From NCBI RefSeq assembly GCF_025642975.1, contig NZ_JANZKJ010000017.1, positions 1 through 64,000 of the forward strand: a stretch of 64,000 nucleotides of DNA, in the 5' to 3' direction. Origin of the DNA: Pseudomonas sp. RIT-PI-S (GTDB lineage Bacteria > Pseudomonadota > Gammaproteobacteria > Pseudomonadales > Pseudomonadaceae). The notes below the pieces were generated by a model that searched no databases, was not told where the DNA came from, and was given only the letters and a program-made list of their open reading frames with translations. Below, piece by piece: positions 1 to 8,004 of the stretch (position 1 is its first letter; every line of letters starts with the position of its first letter). The translations under genes were made by a program, and so were the position numbers.

Positions 1-1858
1 CGGTGTAGGTGGCGTTGCTGTAAAGGTAGGCGGTGGTGCCAGGCGCATACACGGCGCCGGCGAAGCGGGCAGTGTTGTTGCCCGCGATATACAGCCCATT
101 CACCTGGCTGCCTGGGCTGATGTAGAGCGAATAGGCATCGCCCTTGAGCAGGCCGGCATTGACCAGGCCCTGGCTCAAGGTGCTGCCGAGGACCTCCACG
201 CCAATGCTGCTGCCCACGATGCTGCCTTGGTTGGTGAGCGGCCCTTCGAGCGTGGAGCTGCTGATCTGCAGCCCACGGCTGTTGGGGTCGTAATCGTCTG
301 GGTCGGTGTTGGGCGTCAGCTCAGTGCCGATATGCCCGTAGTTGCTGAAGCTACCCACCACATTGGCTTTATTCAGTGCCACCGCCCCGTGGGGCGCCAC
401 CAGGCTGCCGCGGTTGATGAAGTTACCGCTGATCTTCACTTCGCTCAGTTGCACAGCGCGGGTCAGGCCGCTGATGCTGCCACGGTTGAGGAAGTCGTCA
501 TGGATGTCCGACAGGGCCAGGACCACGCCGCTGCCTTGGCGCTCGATGAAGTCCCGGTTGCCGACGATGGAACCGGTGTTGATGAAGCTGCCGCCAATAT
601 GGGTAGCGGTCAGTTTCACCGCGGTTTGCGCCAGCATGCTGCCGCTATTGATGATGCTGCCGAAGACAAAGGCATCTTGCTCTCCGCGCAGGGCAACGCC
701 GAAGTTGCCGCCGTCCAGGGTGCCAGTGTTTTTCACCTCGCCACCCACCACCCCGCCATAGAGCGCCAAGGCGCCGTAGCCATCGGTGCCGGAGCCGAGC
801 CACCCGCTGTTGACGATGCTGCCGGTGATGGTGTTGTTGGACAGGCCCAGGTTGCCGCTGCTCACGTAGAAAGTGCCGCTGTTGTGCAGGCTGCTGAAGC
901 GGCTGTTGGTGATCGACACGCCCTCGCCGGAATTGATCTCGCCGGTGTTCACGATGCCGCCACTGATGGTCATGTTCTGGATGCGCAGGGCGGTGACGCC
1001 GTCGGACATGGAGCCACTGTTGACGAAGCGGCCGAGCACGGTGCTATCGAACAGCGCCGCGGTGCCACCGGTGCTCCCGCTGTTGACCAGATCGCCGCGG
1101 ATAAAACTCCCGGTCACCAGCAAAGGGTTGCTCCCGCCCGCCAGTGAACCGGCATTGCGCACCGAGCCGTCGATGATCGCATTGGCCACGCGCAGCCCTG
1201 TGGCCCCGCCACTGATGGCGCCACTGTTGACCAGGTCGCCGTCGAGCGAGCTGTCGAGTACCGTCAGGCCTTGGGCGCCAAACCCTACCGAGATGTTGCC
1301 CGTGTTGCTGAGGTTGCCGCCGACGCGGGCATTTTCGAACAGCATGCCTGCGCCATCCTCCGCCCCCGAGCTGATCGATCCGGCATTGGTCACGCTGCCA
1401 GCAATCTGGCTGTTGGCCACATGGACGCCGAAGTCCGCGGTGATGTGGCCGGTAGCGGTGTTGTACAGCTTGCCGCTCAGGCTGCCACCGCCAGCGTCGT
1501 TGCCCGACAGGCCAATGCCAGTGTTGCCTTTGAGGGTTCCGGCGTTGCGCACCTGGCCCGCGGCCGTGCCAACCACGCCGATGGCGGTGCCGCTGGTGGG
1601 CTCGATGGCGCCTTGCTCGGTCACGTTGACGCTCGCGGCGCTGCCCAGGGTGCACGCCGAGGTGGTTGCGCCGTTGATCACCGTATGGGTGCCGGGGCAA
1701 CTACCGCCGGCTTCGGCGCGCTCCGCCACCAAGGTGCCGAGCGCCAGCACCACCGCCACCGCGAGGCAATGCGGAGCGTGGCTGGATTGTTTGAAGGGGG
1801 TGGGGCGATGAGGGGGTGTGGTCGACTGCCAGTGCTGACCAGGGTTGCGATTGTCCAT
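1..1858 (-). CDS. Autotransporter passenger domain, N-terminal 619 residues (truncated by window edge)
   Basis: One uninterrupted reading frame runs from an ATG at 1858 off the left edge, so the C-terminal part, including any beta-barrel, is not visible. About 30 polar residues are followed by a hydrophobic segment (CLAVAVVLALGTLVAERAEA) that looks like a signal peptide ending near residue 50. The rest is a run of degenerate units of about 20-25 residues built on N-S/T/A-G-S-I, a short loop, then a G-x-F/L-x-N return. This pattern is typical of beta-helical passengers of type V secreted autotransporters. The only internal cysteines lie near the mature N-terminus, as is usual for secreted passengers. 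A sigma70-like promoter lies just upstream. The family predicts surface display through a C-terminal barrel; adhesin is the usual role but is inference here. Confidence 0.8.
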   Translation of the reverse strand, partial: MDNRNPGQHWQSTTPPHRPTPFKQSSHAPHCLAVAVVLALGTLVAERAEAGGSCPGTHTVINGATTSACTLGSAASVNVTEQGAIEPTSGTAIGVVGTAAGQVRNAGTLKGNTGIGLSGNDAGGGSLSGKLYNTATGHITADFGVHVANSQIAGSVTNAGSISSGAEDGAGMLFENARVGGNLSNTGNISVGFGAQGLTVLDSSLDGDLVNSGAISGGATGLRVANAIIDGSVRNAGSLAGGSNPLLVTGSFIRGDLVNSGSTGGTAALFDSTVLGRFVNSGSMSDGVTALRIQNMTISGGIVNTGEINSGEGVSITNSRFSSLHNSGTFYVSSGNLGLSNNTITGSIVNSGWLGSGTDGYGALALYGGVVGGEVKNTGTLDGGNFGVALRGEQDAFVFGSIINSGSMLAQTAVKLTATHIGGSFINTGSIVGNRDFIERQGSGVVLALSDIHDDFLNRGSISGLTRAVQLSEVKISGNFINRGSLVAPHGAVALNKANVVGSFSNYGHIGTELTPNTDPDDYDPNSRGLQISSSTLEGPLTNQGSIVGSSIGVEVLGSTLSQGLVNAGLLKGDAYSLYISPGSQVNGLYIAGNNTARFAGAVYAPGTTAYLYSNATYT

Positions 1859-1893
1859 GAGGCTACCCTGCCTGCTAGGGATGAGGAGCCTTG

Positions 1894-1922
1894 GGTATAG
1901 ATTTGCGGATTCGCACTGTCAA
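1894..1922 (-). promoter_or_regulatory. Sigma70-like promoter for the autotransporter gene
   Basis: On the minus strand there is a perfect -35 hexamer TTGACA (1922-1917), a 17-bp spacer and a -10 hexamer TATACC (1899-1894, 4 of 6 matches). It lies about 36 bp upstream of the ATG at 1858, leaving room for a short leader. Seen in sequence only; the start of transcription is inferred. Confidence 0.5.
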
Positions 1923-2016
1923 AGCCGTGTATCGGGAGTAATACAAAGCGAGCCGGGGGGGACACTTTACAAGCCCGGGCGCAGGCAGCGCCTTGCGCCA
2001 GCGGGCGGATGCGCTG

Positions 2017-2232
2017 TCAACGGCGCAGTTGGCGTTCCACGGCCTCGTCGGCATTTTCAAGGGTTTCGGCGTCTTGCTCCATGCGTTTGATGGAGGTGGG
2101 AGTGATCACCTTATCGACGTCTTCGGTGTGCGCGTTGGGCTCTGCGATGTCGCGCTCGACCACATCAACCGGCTTGCCCTCGCTGTCGGTCACGGGCGCA
2201 TCGGGTTGCTGGCGATCATGTTCGGTATTCAT
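2017..2232 (-). CDS. Small acidic hypothetical protein, 71 aa
   Basis: The ATG at 2232 is preceded by GGAG at a good distance, which favours it over an upstream in-frame start. The product is very hydrophilic and rich in Asp and Glu, with no signal peptide, no membrane segment and no cysteine. The C-terminal third (SIKRMEQDAETLENADEAVE) reads as a short amphipathic helix. It lies upstream of the autotransporter on the same strand and is divergent from the alcohol dehydrogenase. I do not recognise a functional family. Confidence 0.6.
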   Translation of the reverse strand: MNTEHDRQQPDAPVTDSEGKPVDVVERDIAEPNAHTEDVDKVITPTSIKRMEQDAETLENADEAVERQLRR

Positions 2233-2392
2233 AGGTAACTCCAGGCAGGTTCTGTATGGCATTGGATACTGCCCGCCGCGCTTCGTTCGAACGGCCAAGG
2301 GCGCGGCCGCTCATCCGCCGCCAGCGACGGATTTCGGAACCATTGCCGTACCGCCTCGCTCAGCATTAGAGACCACCACGAGGCCTACCATC

Positions 2393-3613
2393 ATGCGCGC
2401 ACTGACCTACCAGGGTTCCCACAACGTCAAGGTCGAGACAGTAGCAGACCCGGTTATCCAGCAACCCGATGACATCATCCTGCAAGTGACTGCCACCGCT
2501 ATCTGCGGCTCGGACCTTCACCTGTATCGCGGCAAGATCCCTGAAACCCATGACGGCGACATCTTCGGCCACGAGTTCATGGGCATCGTGGTAGAAGCCG
2601 GGCCGGCGGTCACTGCGGTGCAGAAGGGCGACCGGGTCGTAGTGCCATTCGTGATCGCCTGCGGCAGCTGTTTCTTCTGCAACCACGACCTGTTCGCGGC
2701 CTGCGAAAAAACCAACACTGGCCGTGGCTCGATCATGAACAAAAAGACGATCCCGCCAGGGGCCGCGTTGTTCGGTTTCAGCCATCTCTATGGCGGGATC
2801 CCGGGCGGCCAGGCCGAATACGTGCGTGTGCCCAATGCCAACGTGGGCCCGTTCAAGGTGCCAGGCGAGTTGCCCGACGAAAAAGTCCTGTTCCTCAGCG
2901 ATATCCTTCCTACCGCATGGCAGGCTGTCACCAACGCTGGCATCGGCCAGGGCTCCAGCGTGGCGATCTTCGGCGCCGGCCCGGTGGGCCTGCTCAGTGC
3001 CGCCTGCGCCAAGATGCTGGGCGCGGAGAAGATATTCATGGTGGACCATCATGCCTATCGGCTGGCCTATGCCCAACAGGCCTATGGGGTAATACCGATC
3101 AACTTCGACGAAGACGACGACCCTGCACAGACCATCATCAGCCAGACCGCAGGCAACCGTGGCGTGGATGGTGTGGTGGATGCGGTCGGCTTCGAGGCCA
3201 AGGGCAGCACCACCGAAACCGTGCTGACCACCCTCAAGCTCGAAGGCAGCAGTGGCAAGGCCCTGCGCCAGTGCATGGCAGCGGTGCGTCGCGGCGGGGT
3301 GGTGAGCGTGCCAGGCGTGTATGCCGGGTTCATCCATGGCTTCCTGTTCGGCGACGCCTTCGACAAGGGCCTGACCTTCCGCATGGGGCAAACCCACGTG
3401 CAGCGTTATCTGCCCGAACTGCTGGGGTACATCCAAGAGGGCAAGCTGGCGCCCGAAGCCATCGTGACCCATCGCCTGTCGTTGGAGCAGGCCGCGGATG
3501 GGTATCGGATCTTCGACAAGAAAGAAGAGGAATGCCGCAAGATCATCCTGACCCCGGGCACGGCCGACGGCGTGATACCGGAGCCCGTGAGCAATGGGGG
3601 CGTGTTGGTGTAA
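2393..3613 (+). CDS. Zinc-dependent alcohol dehydrogenase (glutathione-dependent formaldehyde dehydrogenase-like), 406 aa
   Basis: This is a medium-chain dehydrogenase with the catalytic zinc set C38 and H60-E61, structural zinc cysteines C90, C93, C96 and C104, and a Rossmann motif GAGPVG near residue 190. The length of about 400 residues and the long insertion after the structural zinc loop match the FdhA-like branch common in Pseudomonas rather than short yeast-type ADHs. The frame is open upstream of 2393, but this ATG follows an ACGAGG ribosome site and begins with the family-typical MRALTYQG. It should oxidise an alcohol or hydroxymethyl adduct with NAD(P)+ in the cytoplasm; the substrate is not determinable. 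A hairpin follows the stop. Confidence 0.85.
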   Translation: MRALTYQGSHNVKVETVADPVIQQPDDIILQVTATAICGSDLHLYRGKIPETHDGDIFGHEFMGIVVEAGPAVTAVQKGDRVVVPFVIACGSCFFCNHDLFAACEKTNTGRGSIMNKKTIPPGAALFGFSHLYGGIPGGQAEYVRVPNANVGPFKVPGELPDEKVLFLSDILPTAWQAVTNAGIGQGSSVAIFGAGPVGLLSAACAKMLGAEKIFMVDHHAYRLAYAQQAYGVIPINFDEDDDPAQTIISQTAGNRGVDGVVDAVGFEAKGSTTETVLTTLKLEGSSGKALRQCMAAVRRGGVVSVPGVYAGFIHGFLFGDAFDKGLTFRMGQTHVQRYLPELLGYIQEGKLAPEAIVTHRLSLEQAADGYRIFDKKEEECRKIILTPGTADGVIPEPVSNGGVLV

Positions 3614-3684
3614 AGCCGCAGCGCTACCCCGGCAGCACCCAAAGGACCTTATCCAAGGCCGCCTGACACGGCCATCGCCGGCAG

Positions 3685-3719
3685 CCCCGGCGCCCACGTT
3701 GATAGCTGGGGCGCCGGGG
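3685..3719 (+). terminator. GC-rich hairpin after the alcohol dehydrogenase
   Basis: A perfect 11-bp inverted repeat (CCCCGGCGCCC and its complement, arms 3685-3695 and 3709-3719) surrounds a 13-base loop, between the dehydrogenase stop and the glycosyltransferase start. There is no U-tract, so termination is plausible but not certain. Confidence 0.45.
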
Positions 3720-3732
3720 GTTGTCGCCGCTA

Positions 3733-4839
3733 ATGGACACTTCAATGCCCTCGTCTTTCCCGAACGCCCATTCCCCTTCGCCCTCCTCGCGCCCGCGGCC
3801 ACTGCGGATCGGGGTGATCGCGCACATCCAGTTTCCGATCCGGCAACCCTTCGCCGGCGGCCTGGAGGCCTTTACCCATGACATCGTGCTTGGGCTGCGT
3901 GCCCGGGGCCATGAGGTCACGCTGTTCGCCCGCGACGCCAGCGCCGAGGCGTTGCAAGTGGTGCCGATCATCGAGCACCGCTGCCAACCGCTGAGTCTGA
4001 ACGACGCCTACATGGCGGAGCACCACGCCTACATGGGGCTGATGCAACGCATCGACAGCCTGGGCCTGGATGTGATTTTCAATAACTGCCTGCATTACGT
4101 GCCCGCTACCATGGCGGGCCTGTTGCGCACCCCCATGCTCACCGTGCTGCACACCCCACCGTTCTTCGAGCTGATCAACGCCTACGCGAACGGCCGCGCG
4201 GCGGGGCGCTTCTGTACGGTTTCCGATGCCAACGCGCGCAGCTGGCGCCAGCTGATCCCCGAATGCGCGGTGATCCCCAATGGGATCGACCTCGATGCCT
4301 GGGCCCCGGCGTCCGTGCCTCCGGGCGACCATGCGCTGTGGTTCGGCCGGCTAGTGCCGGAGAAAGGCGCGCACCTGGCCATCGAGGCGGCGCGCCTGGC
4401 CGGTATGGAGATCCATCTGGCCGGGAACATGGCCGACGATGACTATTTCCGCAGCCATATCGAACCGCTGCTGGGCCCCCGCGTGCATCACCTTGGGCAC
4501 CTGCCGCGCGATCAGTTGGCCAAGGCACTGGCCCAGGCCCGGGTAGCCTTGGTCACCCCCTGCTGGGACGAACCCTTCGGCCTGGTGGTAGCTGAAGCCA
4601 TGGCCTGCGGCACCCCGGTGGCGGGGTTCGATCGCGGCGCTATCGCCGACCTGGTCACCGCTGATACCGGCGTGGTAGTGCCGGCGAACGACACCGGGGC
4701 GCTGGCGGCCGCCATGCGCGAGGCCGCGAACAAGGACCGCCAGGCCTGCCGTGCCCACGCCGAGCGCAATTGGGGCTACGAGCTGATGCTCACCCGCTAC
4801 GAACGACTGCTCGGCGAGGTGGCCGCGGCCCATGCGTGA
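3733..4839 (+). CDS. Glycosyltransferase family 4 protein, 368 aa
   Basis: GT-B fold retaining glycosyltransferase. The N-terminal half starts RIGVIAHIQFPI with a Gly-rich acceptor loop (FAGGLEAFTHD). The C-terminal donor domain has the E-x7-E signature in EPFGLVVAEAMACGTPV near residues 280-288 and the typical WFGRLVPEKG segment. The start is uncertain: ATG 3733 and ATG 3745 are both in frame and neither has a strong ribosome site. Its last codons overlap the next glycosyltransferase by 8 bp, so the two are probably translated together. Family knowledge says it transfers a sugar from a nucleotide donor. The acceptor is unknown, and no O-antigen or capsule assembly genes are nearby. Confidence 0.82.
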   Translation: MDTSMPSSFPNAHSPSPSSRPRPLRIGVIAHIQFPIRQPFAGGLEAFTHDIVLGLRARGHEVTLFARDASAEALQVVPIIEHRCQPLSLNDAYMAEHHAYMGLMQRIDSLGLDVIFNNCLHYVPATMAGLLRTPMLTVLHTPPFFELINAYANGRAAGRFCTVSDANARSWRQLIPECAVIPNGIDLDAWAPASVPPGDHALWFGRLVPEKGAHLAIEAARLAGMEIHLAGNMADDDYFRSHIEPLLGPRVHHLGHLPRDQLAKALAQARVALVTPCWDEPFGLVVAEAMACGTPVAGFDRGAIADLVTADTGVVVPANDTGALAAAMREAANKDRQACRAHAERNWGYELMLTRYERLLGEVAAAHA

Positions 4840-5884
4840 AATTCACATCGGCTACTACGTTCACCATCACGGCGCCGGCCACGGCGTGCGGGCAGCGACC
4901 ATCGCCGAGCAGCTGGGTTACCCGGTCACGCTCATGGGCAGCCGCCTGCCCGAAGGGCCGCTCGCCCCTCACATCGAGCGCCTGCCGCTGCCGCTGGACA
5001 CCGCCGAAGGCGCAGAGGAGGGGGCACTCGCCTGCCTGCACTACGCGCCGTTAGGGGTAGAAGGGTTGCGCTTGCGCATGGCGCGCATGGCCCAGTGGTT
5101 CACCGAACACTGGCCGTGCCTGCTGGTGGTCGATGTGTCGGTGGAAGTGGCGCTGTTCGCGCGGCTGTGTTCGGTACCCGTGCTCTATGTGCGCCAGCAT
5201 GGCCAGCGCGACGACCCGGCCCATCAGTTGGCTTATGAAAGCGCGAGCGCGTTACTGGCGCCTTATCCCGAAGACATGGAGGACCCGACGTTGTCGCCGG
5301 TGTGGCGCGCCAAGAGCCATTACAGCGGTTGGTTGTCGCGTTATGCCGAGCAGGCCCCGGCGGCGCCGGAGCCTGGCCGGGTGCTGGTGATCTGCGGTCG
5401 AGGCGGCAGCGGGTTGACCCCGCAGTTGCTCATCGCCGCGGCGGCCGCTTGCCCGGATATGCAGCTGCGGGTGGCTGGGCTCGACGCCACGCACTTGGAG
5501 GGCGGGCCAGCCAACCTGGTAGCGCTCGGGCACTTGGCCGAACCGCTGGACGAGATGCGCCGCGCCGCAGTGGTGATGGGCAGCGCCAGCGACAGCCTGG
5601 TCGCCGAGGCCGCTTCGTTGGGCTGTCGGTTCGTGGCGGTAGCCGAAGCGCGCCCCTTCGATGAGCAAGTGCACCAGGCCCGCCGGCTGCAAGCGATGGG
5701 GGTGGCAGTGGGCCTGAAGGGCTGGCCGCAGCCCTGGCAGTGGCCCGCGGTGCTGGACGCCGCCCTGGCGCTCGATGGCAGCCGCTGGCGCCAGTGGGCG
5801 GACATCGCCGCCAGTGCGCGGGCGGCGGCGATCATCCAGGAGCAGGCGCAAGCCTTGTTCAAAAGCCCTGGCGGGCGGTATTGA
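4832..5884 (+). CDS. GT-B glycosyltransferase-like protein (MurG/GT28-like), 350 aa
   Basis: The ATG at 4832 lies inside the end of the preceding GT4 gene, indicating coupling. The N-terminus IGYYVHHHGAGHGVRA is the His/Gly-rich acceptor loop of MurG/UGT-type enzymes. The C-terminal half carries VLVICGRGGSG and a donor-binding-like stretch (VVMGSASDSLVAEAASLG), matching the SGxxTxxE region of GT28 proteins in outline. It is about 350 residues, cytoplasmic, with no membrane segments. It overlaps the convergent GT2 gene by 26 bp at its 3' end. The substrate is unknown; working with its GT4 neighbour is inference from the overlap. Confidence 0.65.
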   Translation: MREIHIGYYVHHHGAGHGVRAATIAEQLGYPVTLMGSRLPEGPLAPHIERLPLPLDTAEGAEEGALACLHYAPLGVEGLRLRMARMAQWFTEHWPCLLVVDVSVEVALFARLCSVPVLYVRQHGQRDDPAHQLAYESASALLAPYPEDMEDPTLSPVWRAKSHYSGWLSRYAEQAPAAPEPGRVLVICGRGGSGLTPQLLIAAAAACPDMQLRVAGLDATHLEGGPANLVALGHLAEPLDEMRRAAVVMGSASDSLVAEAASLGCRFVAVAEARPFDEQVHQARRLQAMGVAVGLKGWPQPWQWPAVLDAALALDGSRWRQWADIAASARAAAIIQEQAQALFKSPGGRY

Positions 5885-6764
5885 AGCAGGCCTGCACTTC
5901 GTCGGTGCCAGGTGTGCGCAACACTTCCAGTGCCTCGCCCTCCCAGTGCACCAGCCCGCGCTCGGCGAAGCTGCGCAGCCAGCCCTCCATGGGCCAGACT
6001 TTCCAGCGCTGATGGAAGCGCCGGGCGTTGCTGATGATGTCTTCGAAGTGGTTCAGCGGTGGGCTATAGGTGGGGTGGTACTGGTGAAAGGCGAGGGCGT
6101 CCGTGACCCGTAGCGGGACCTTGCGGTCCTGGGCGCGGAAGGCGAAATCCGTGTCTTCGGCGCCGTAGCCGGTGTAGCCCTCATCGAAGCCGCCGATGCG
6201 CTCGAACAGTTCGCGGGTGCAGGCGAAGTTGAGCGACCAGAACAGCGAATGCTCCAGCTCATCACCGGGGTCGCCCCGGTACACGCTCAAGGGGTGGGCG
6301 ATGCTCTGCGCGAGCAGGCTGGCTTCGTTCCAGCCCGGCGCGTTGGCGCCTTCGGGCAGGTAGCGTACGGCGCCTAGGTGAAGGTCATGCGGGTGTGCCT
6401 GCAACGCGGCCTGGTAATGCTCGAGCATGCGCTCGGAGGGGATGCAGTCCACGTCGATGAACACCCAGGGCCCTCCAACCGGAACGGTGAGAATGGCATT
6501 GCGCGCCCGTGCCAGCGGCAACCCCTGGGCATCCTCCAGCACCTGTTCATGGATCACGAAGCGATCGCTGTGCAGCCCCGCGGCCGGCTCGTTCATGTGG
6601 ATGATCCACAGGCCGAGCGGCAACAGGGTGGAATGTTCCAGGGCGCGGATCAGATTATCCAGGTGCGCCCGCCGGCCATGCACCAGGGTGATGACATGCA
6701 GGCCATGGGTGCTGGGCGTGTTGGAATGGGCAGGTGGGTCGACAAGGGGCGGGCTAGCGGTCAT
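5859..6764 (-). CDS. Glycosyltransferase family 2 protein, 301 aa
   Basis: GT-A fold enzyme. The N-terminal strand LHVITLVHGR is followed by the divalent-metal DxD motif at D104-x-D106 (VFIDVDCIP). A galactosyltransferase-like segment GGFDEGYTGYGAEDTDFAFRA lies in the last third. The start at 6764 was preferred over an in-frame start 51 codons upstream because the extension is low-complexity and unlike the family, and GGGAG lies at a reasonable distance. Its 3' end overlaps the convergent MurG-like gene. With the two preceding genes it forms a three-glycosyltransferase cluster whose product is not identifiable from this window. Confidence 0.78.
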   Translation of the reverse strand: MTASPPLVDPPAHSNTPSTHGLHVITLVHGRRAHLDNLIRALEHSTLLPLGLWIIHMNEPAAGLHSDRFVIHEQVLEDAQGLPLARARNAILTVPVGGPWVFIDVDCIPSERMLEHYQAALQAHPHDLHLGAVRYLPEGANAPGWNEASLLAQSIAHPLSVYRGDPGDELEHSLFWSLNFACTRELFERIGGFDEGYTGYGAEDTDFAFRAQDRKVPLRVTDALAFHQYHPTYSPPLNHFEDIISNARRFHQRWKVWPMEGWLRSFAERGLVHWEGEALEVLRTPGTDEVQACFNTARQGF

Positions 6765-6941
6765 TCGAGGGGGCTCCCGAAACAGAAAACCATGTAGTCG
6801 TTGGCGGTGCGGGACACAGCACGTAACATCAGCCGCGCACCGGCTCGTTAAAGCCGTCCGTCCCGCTTGTAACAGTCGACTCGGGCGCCAGTGCAAAGGT
6901 TTCTTCACGCCGACCAACCGCCAGCCTGCTCAGGAATCGAA

Positions 6942-7847
6942 ATGTCACCCAAGGATCTTTTACTGGCGCTGGTGGTAATCATCGCCTGGGGCCTCAACTT
7001 CGTGGTTATCAAGGTTGGGCTCGATGGCTTGCCGCCAATGCTGCTCGGGGCGTTGCGCTTTGCCCTGGTGGCGTTCCCGGCGGCGCTGTTCATCAAGCGG
7101 CCCAAGCTGCCATGGCGCTGGCTGTTGGCCTATGGCGCGACTATCTCGCTGGGGCAGTTCGCATTCCTGTTCGAAGCCATGGCCAACGGCATGCCGCCGG
7201 GGTTGGCCTCGCTGGTGCTGCAAAGCCAGGCCTTCTTCACGCTGTTTTTCGCCGCGCTCTTCCTGGGCGAGCGGCTGCGCCCGGCCAACGTGCTGGGGCT
7301 GCTGGTGGCCGCCGCTGGGCTGGCGCTGATCGGCCTGGAGGGCGACCATGCCATGCCCCTGATGGCGGTGCTGCTCACGCTGTGCGCGGCGTCCATGTGG
7401 GCGATGGGCAACATCATCACCCGCCGCTTCGGCAATGTGAACCTGGTGGGCCTGGTGGTCTGGGGCGCGATGGTGCCGCCGCTGCCGTTCCTGGGGTTGT
7501 CCTGGTGGCTGGAAGGGCGAGCGCGGATCGTCGACTCGCTGCTCAATATCCACGTGAGCTCGCTGTTGAGCCTGGCCTACCTGGCGTTCATCGCCACCAT
7601 GCTCGGCTATGGGTTGTGGAGCACCTTGCTCTCGCGTTACCCGGCGGGCAAGGTGGCGCCGTTTTCGCTGTTGGTGCCGGTGGTGGGTTTGAGCTCCTCG
7701 GCGCTGCTGCTGGGTGAACGCCTCGGTCAGTTGCAGTGGGTTGGCGGTGCGTTGGTGATGGTGGGGTTGCTGATCAACGTGTTCGGTCCACGCCTGTGGG
7801 CGTTGGTGGGAGCAGGCAAGGCGCGCGAACCTCGCCCGTCCAGCTGA
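6942..7847 (+). CDS. EamA/DMT-family transporter, 301 aa
   Basis: Ten hydrophobic helices are arranged as two EamA repeats of about 150 residues, each with the usual ending (FFAALFLGERL and SSALLLGERLG). The N-terminus LLALVVIIAWGLNFVVIKVGL is the standard first helix. ATG 6942 follows AGGAA. It resembles the O-acetylserine/cysteine exporter branch (EamA) by general pattern, but substrates in this superfamily cannot be predicted reliably. It is an inner-membrane protein with its own 5' region, divergent from the GT2 gene. Confidence 0.85.
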   Translation: MSPKDLLLALVVIIAWGLNFVVIKVGLDGLPPMLLGALRFALVAFPAALFIKRPKLPWRWLLAYGATISLGQFAFLFEAMANGMPPGLASLVLQSQAFFTLFFAALFLGERLRPANVLGLLVAAAGLALIGLEGDHAMPLMAVLLTLCAASMWAMGNIITRRFGNVNLVGLVVWGAMVPPLPFLGLSWWLEGRARIVDSLLNIHVSSLLSLAYLAFIATMLGYGLWSTLLSRYPAGKVAPFSLLVPVVGLSSSALLLGERLGQLQWVGGALVMVGLLINVFGPRLWALVGAGKAREPRPSS

Positions 7848-8004
7848 TTACGGAGCATTCGCCAGCTTCGTCGGCGTCCACAGCGCCCCTTCGGGCTGCG
7901 GGCGAAGCGCCCGAACCGTCTGGCACCGGCGGAATCGGTCCTACAAGCTGCCGGGTGGTTATGGCATCATCGGCGCTTTTCCCCGTTCGCCCCTGGAGAA
8001 GCGC

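Noticed and set aside
227..1811. Several plus-strand frames at the left edge
   Set aside because: They are antisense to the repetitive autotransporter passenger, which has a continuous frame, signal peptide and promoter on the minus strand.
2009..2392. N-terminal extension of the alcohol dehydrogenase frame by 128 codons
   Set aside because: It runs through the divergent 71-aa gene and a promoter region; the ATG at 2393 has a ribosome site and begins at the family N-terminus.
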